This document shows, in pieces, positions 16,278-18,910 of a stretch of DNA of 18,910 nucleotides. Source of the DNA: Acidobacteriota bacterium (lineage in GTDB: Bacteria > Acidobacteriota > Terriglobia > Terriglobales > Acidobacteriaceae); assembly GCA_021798655.1 (NCBI GenBank), contig JAJZFE010000382.1, positions 1 through 18,910 of the forward strand. Direction: 5' to 3'. Under the pieces are notes generated by a model, which saw only the letters and a program-made list of their open reading frames with translations, did no database searches and was not told the origin of the DNA. The position numbers and the translations under genes were made by a program. The stretch's first letter is position 1; each line of letters opens with the position of its first letter.

Positions 16278-18626
16278 CTACTTCAGCTCCACATCGAGAT
16301 GACTGCGGCTAACCGCGTTCAGTCTCAGGACGTCTTGCTCTGCGACTGCGTTGCCGTTCACACGGATCGAGACAATACGTTCTTTCGCCACGGGCAGCCG
16401 TAGCGCAAAGGAGGTTGGTTGTGTCGCGCTTACCTCAATGGTCAGGTGCTTCGGTGTGTTGTAGCTGGCTGAGAAGGAGACTGTGCCGCCCGTTGTCACT
16501 GGCGCATTGGTTACACGCAGTGTTTGCGCTGGCATCAGCCACTCGTTCGGCAGGCCGGCGAACAGATACACCTGTTCGCCGCGCTCCTGCAGCAGCATGT
16601 CACGCAGCAGGTCTACATAGTTAGCGCTGCCCCACGCCTCCGGTTGATCGCCTGTGCCTTCCATATTCGCGCGCTTGCTGTGCGGGGTATCGCATGCACG
16701 CGGCAACATTACGTCCACCAGGATCTCTTCCTTGAACGTGTCGGTTGTGTAGGTGTGGTTTGCGGCTGCGAGCAGCATGTCGGCGGTCTTCTGCGTCTCG
16801 CCACGCAGCAGATAGGTCTCGGCCATGTTCATCGCCTCACCGGGCCACACGCCCGCAGGTCCGGCCCACGCAACGTTCGTCGGCAGGCCCTGCTGCTCCT
16901 CGCGCTCCATGCGCGTCAATAGTCCACTCACCAGCGCATCATCCGGCGCATAGATCTCGGTTGGAAACACCGCGAGAAACGTCTGCGAGTACGCACCCTC
17001 CGGGTACGTTGGCATCGCTGGTAGATAGGGTGGAGTGGTCTTCTCAAGCAGCACGGAGCGCCGCACCGACTCCTGAATCGCGGTCTTGTACGCGGCGTAT
17101 TCGCGGTCCAGCCATGCAGCATCCTCGTGATGGCCCAACACTTCCGCAGCCTCCGCCGTTACGTGTTCCGCATACGCGGCCAAAAAATTATGCGAGTACG
17201 AGTGTCCCTCCGGCAGGCCGGAGTCTCCGTAGCTCCATGGCAACAGGCCGTACCAGTAGGTGTGCTCGCCGGGCTTCAGCGCGGGCTCGGGCTCCGTGCG
17301 GCACTTCGACGAGATCATTCGCCGGATCGGTCGCGCGCCCAGCGGCACCGTGTCCACATTCTCCAGCATCGTCTCTTCGCGGTGATCGCGAATCCACTGC
17401 GACGCAGCGAGCATCGCTGGGTACACCCGTGCGAGCCACTGCTTGTCGTGGGTGTACTGGTAGTACTCCCACGCCGCTGCAATGTTGCCGCCGCTGTTGT
17501 CCCACGCCGGCCATCCGCTTGCCGGGGGACCGTCCCACTCACCATCGTCGTTCTGAATATGTACGGCGTGCTCCACTGACTCACGTGCCGGCGCCATGTA
17601 TCCGGCCACCTCCAGCGCGCGCGCCTGGAAGTACTCGCCACGGCCCCAGTACTGGCGATACACGGCCGGCCCGTCGAGTACCCACAGGTCGCCGCGATCG
17701 TCGTACTCGGTCAGCATCATCACATAGGCCAGCGACGCTTTGTAAAAGTCGTTGAGGTCCTGCTGCGGTAGCTGAATCTGTGTGCCGCGCGACCAGATCG
17801 CATCCCACTGCGTCGTTGCCTTTTGCAGTAGCTGATCGCCGCTCATCTGCGTCAGCTGGGAGTTGCGAATGGCCGGCCACTCATAGGGAAGGCGAATCCA
17901 CAAGACCTTCTCGCCATGCGCCGGCACGCTCACGGTGGTGTTCAACGTGAGACTGTCTTCAGCGTTCGGAGTGTCCGTCGCTCCTTCGAGCAGAGCAACG
18001 TCCTCACCGCTGTGCGTAATGAGCGCGTTCTGTTTTGCGTGCCCTGGCAGGTTGCGTTCTCTGCCGCTCAGGGTCAGTTGAATGCTGTGCTCGCTCGCGG
18101 AGGCATTGTGAAACGTCAGCCGCACCAGGTCCAGGCCCTTCGAACCGGAGTTGCGATCAGGCAGCGCTGTCTCCGAAGAGTCGGGGTCTGCGGCAAAGGC
18201 TAACTCCTCCAGCGTCATCTCGCCTGCGTGGAGTGTCGTCACCACAAATGGATACCGGTTGCGATACAACGTCTGCGCATCCACAACAAAGCTCTTGCGC
18301 GTGTTGTCGTCCTGCACGCTGCTGGCCTGCATCACCAGCGCGCCGTCCATCTGGCTGGAGAAGCCAATCGGGCTGTCGAGTTCGCGGCGCTTCAGACTCC
18401 ACTGCGACCACTTCAAATTGCCCTGCCGATCCACAATTGTCTTGTGGCTACCCATCGGCAGACCGATCAGACTCTGCGCGTCAGTGTTTGCGTAGCGATG
18501 GTCAATGGTCGCTACGGTCTGCGCGTGGCTGCTTAGTAAAAGAGTCAGCGTCAATGAGATCGCGCACGATACACAGCAACGCCGCGAGCCACGAAGAGAG
18601 GGGAGGGACCTTGTCATCCGGTTCAC
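16278..18626 (-). CDS. Large six-hairpin-type glycosidase, family unassigned
   Basis: Predicted secreted (alpha/alpha)6-barrel hydrolase of 782 residues, function unknown. It has a Sec signal (about 1-36, ending SSHAQT). An N-terminal beta-sandwich region (about 40-270; FHNASASEHSIQLTLSGRERNL) follows. A long helical barrel (about 280-700) has repeated helical hairpins such as YWGRGEYFQARALEVAGYM, WAWDNSGGNIAAAWEYY-like sequence, SHNFLAAYAEHVTAEAAEVLGH and GVWPGEAMNMAETYLLRG. A C-terminal beta-sandwich completes it. This layout is shared by GH78, GH95, GH63 and related clans, but I do not recognise a diagnostic motif. GTG 18626 is chosen because AGGA stands five bases upstream; ATG 18617 is the alternative. 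It follows the GH30-like gene by 14 bases, and the next gene begins right after its stop. Glu and Asp residues in the QNDDGEWDGPP and YPEGAYSQ segments are catalytic candidates by position only. Confidence 0.85.
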   Translation of the reverse strand: MNRMTRSLPSLRGSRRCCVSCAISLTLTLLLSSHAQTVATIDHRYANTDAQSLIGLPMGSHKTIVDRQGNLKWSQWSLKRRELDSPIGFSSQMDGALVMQASSVQDDNTRKSFVVDAQTLYRNRYPFVVTTLHAGEMTLEELAFAADPDSSETALPDRNSGSKGLDLVRLTFHNASASEHSIQLTLSGRERNLPGHAKQNALITHSGEDVALLEGATDTPNAEDSLTLNTTVSVPAHGEKVLWIRLPYEWPAIRNSQLTQMSGDQLLQKATTQWDAIWSRGTQIQLPQQDLNDFYKASLAYVMMLTEYDDRGDLWVLDGPAVYRQYWGRGEYFQARALEVAGYMAPARESVEHAVHIQNDDGEWDGPPASGWPAWDNSGGNIAAAWEYYQYTHDKQWLARVYPAMLAASQWIRDHREETMLENVDTVPLGARPIRRMISSKCRTEPEPALKPGEHTYWYGLLPWSYGDSGLPEGHSYSHNFLAAYAEHVTAEAAEVLGHHEDAAWLDREYAAYKTAIQESVRRSVLLEKTTPPYLPAMPTYPEGAYSQTFLAVFPTEIYAPDDALVSGLLTRMEREEQQGLPTNVAWAGPAGVWPGEAMNMAETYLLRGETQKTADMLLAAANHTYTTDTFKEEILVDVMLPRACDTPHSKRANMEGTGDQPEAWGSANYVDLLRDMLLQERGEQVYLFAGLPNEWLMPAQTLRVTNAPVTTGGTVSFSASYNTPKHLTIEVSATQPTSFALRLPVAKERIVSIRVNGNAVAEQDVLRLNAVSRSHLDVELK

Positions 18627-18640
18627 CGATGTCCTGCCGC

Positions 18641-18910
18641 TTAGCGGGGTTGAAGTGTGGAGAGTGTGACGATCTCACCGGGCGCGATCGTCACCGTACC
18701 GCCGGTGTAGCTCTCGGGCTGATTCGCGGCATAGGTGCTCGTGCGCTCCAGCGTCGTCCATCGCGATGCTGTCCCCGCGATGGCAACCTGCGCTGTCTCT
18801 GTCGAGCGGTTCAGCAGCACCAACGTCTCGTTGTTCGCGTCCTTGTAACCGCTCACCAGCAGATCGGGTTCGCTGCTGTCCACGCTCACGCGCGACATGC
18901 CCTTGAGAAT
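18641..18910 (-). CDS. C-terminal fragment of a GH30-like glycoside hydrolase, 5' end outside window
   Basis: The reverse strand is open from the window edge to a TAA at 18643-18641, giving 90 residues. The piece (VSVDSSEPDLLVSGYKDANNE, LVLLNRSTETAQVAIAG, then GGTVTIAPGEIVTLSTL) reads like the C-terminal beta-sandwich of GH30 xylanases, galactanases or glucosylceramidases. These close with a self-association strand ending in a TxAPGSIVTL-type turn. An internal Met at 18898 is not the start, because the frame continues ILKG upstream. It is the first gene of the minus operon seen here, and the promoter must lie beyond the window. Without the catalytic barrel, GH30 is a likely rather than certain call; GH5, GH39 or GH51 C-termini look similar. 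Confidence 0.65.
   Translation of the reverse strand: MLKGMSRVSVDSSEPDLLVSGYKDANNETLVLLNRSTETAQVAIAGTASRWTTLERTSTYAANQPESYTGGTVTIAPGEIVTLSTLQPR

Noticed and set aside
16745..17755. 336-codon plus-strand frame rich in Arg, Pro and Ser
   Set aside because: It is antisense to the large six-hairpin protein and shows only shadow-frame composition.
1..18910. tRNA, rRNA, CRISPR array, insertion sequence, prophage or integron
   Set aside because: Coding sequence fills almost the whole window; no regularly spaced repeats, transposase motifs or cloverleaf-like segments were seen in the single 115-base gap.

Overview
The window is a gene-dense stretch of bacterial chromosome devoted to breaking down a complex plant or microbial polysaccharide. 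It holds eleven genes, nine complete and two cut by the window edges. Ten look like glycoside hydrolases or hydrolase-like enzymes and one is a carbohydrate esterase. Every protein whose N-terminus is visible carries an export signal. GC-rich DNA, short or overlapping gene junctions, many secreted hydrolases and several Tat-exported ones fit a soil Acidobacteriota (Terriglobus/Edaphobacter/Granulicella type). That placement is inference from style, not from a marker gene.

Layout. (1) Positions 1-1772, minus strand: a GH78-type alpha-L-rhamnosidase whose C-terminus lies outside the window. (2) Positions 1773-1887: a short divergent promoter region, the only real intergenic DNA here. (3) Positions 1888-8154, plus strand: a coupled operon of a CE15 glucuronoyl esterase, an MGH1/GH63-like (alpha/alpha)6 hydrolase, a three-part protein (SUMF1-like domain, BNR/sialidase-like propeller, YwqK/MORN_2-like repeats) and a GH43-like propeller enzyme. 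(4) Positions 8151-18910, minus strand: a second coupled operon. In transcription order it holds a truncated GH30-like C-terminus, a large six-hairpin-type hydrolase of unknown specificity, a GH79 beta-glucuronidase-like enzyme, a GH95 alpha-L-fucosidase/galactosidase, a DUF5060/DUF4038-type enzyme (apiosidase-like fold) and a large unassigned enzyme with a GH20/GH67-type N-terminal domain. The two operons converge and their stop codons overlap in the four bases TTAG at 8151-8154.

How the genes may work together. Rhamnosidase, glucuronoyl esterase, beta-glucuronidase and fucosidase/L-galactosidase together suggest removal of acidic side chains that contain glucuronic acid, rhamnose and L-fucose or L-galactose. 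GH43- and GH30-like enzymes would work on the backbone or branches. Candidate substrates are arabinogalactan-protein glycans, complex glucuronoarabinoxylan, or a rhamnogalacturonan-type pectin. The sequence alone does not decide between them. No transporter, TonB receptor, sulfatase or regulator is visible.

The most unusual items are the SUMF1-BNR-MORN fusion, the two large hydrolases without a recognised family (8151-10814 and 16278-18626), the Tat signals clustered on three adjacent genes, and the absence of space for a terminator between the converging operons. No tRNA, rRNA, CRISPR array, insertion sequence or integrase was seen.
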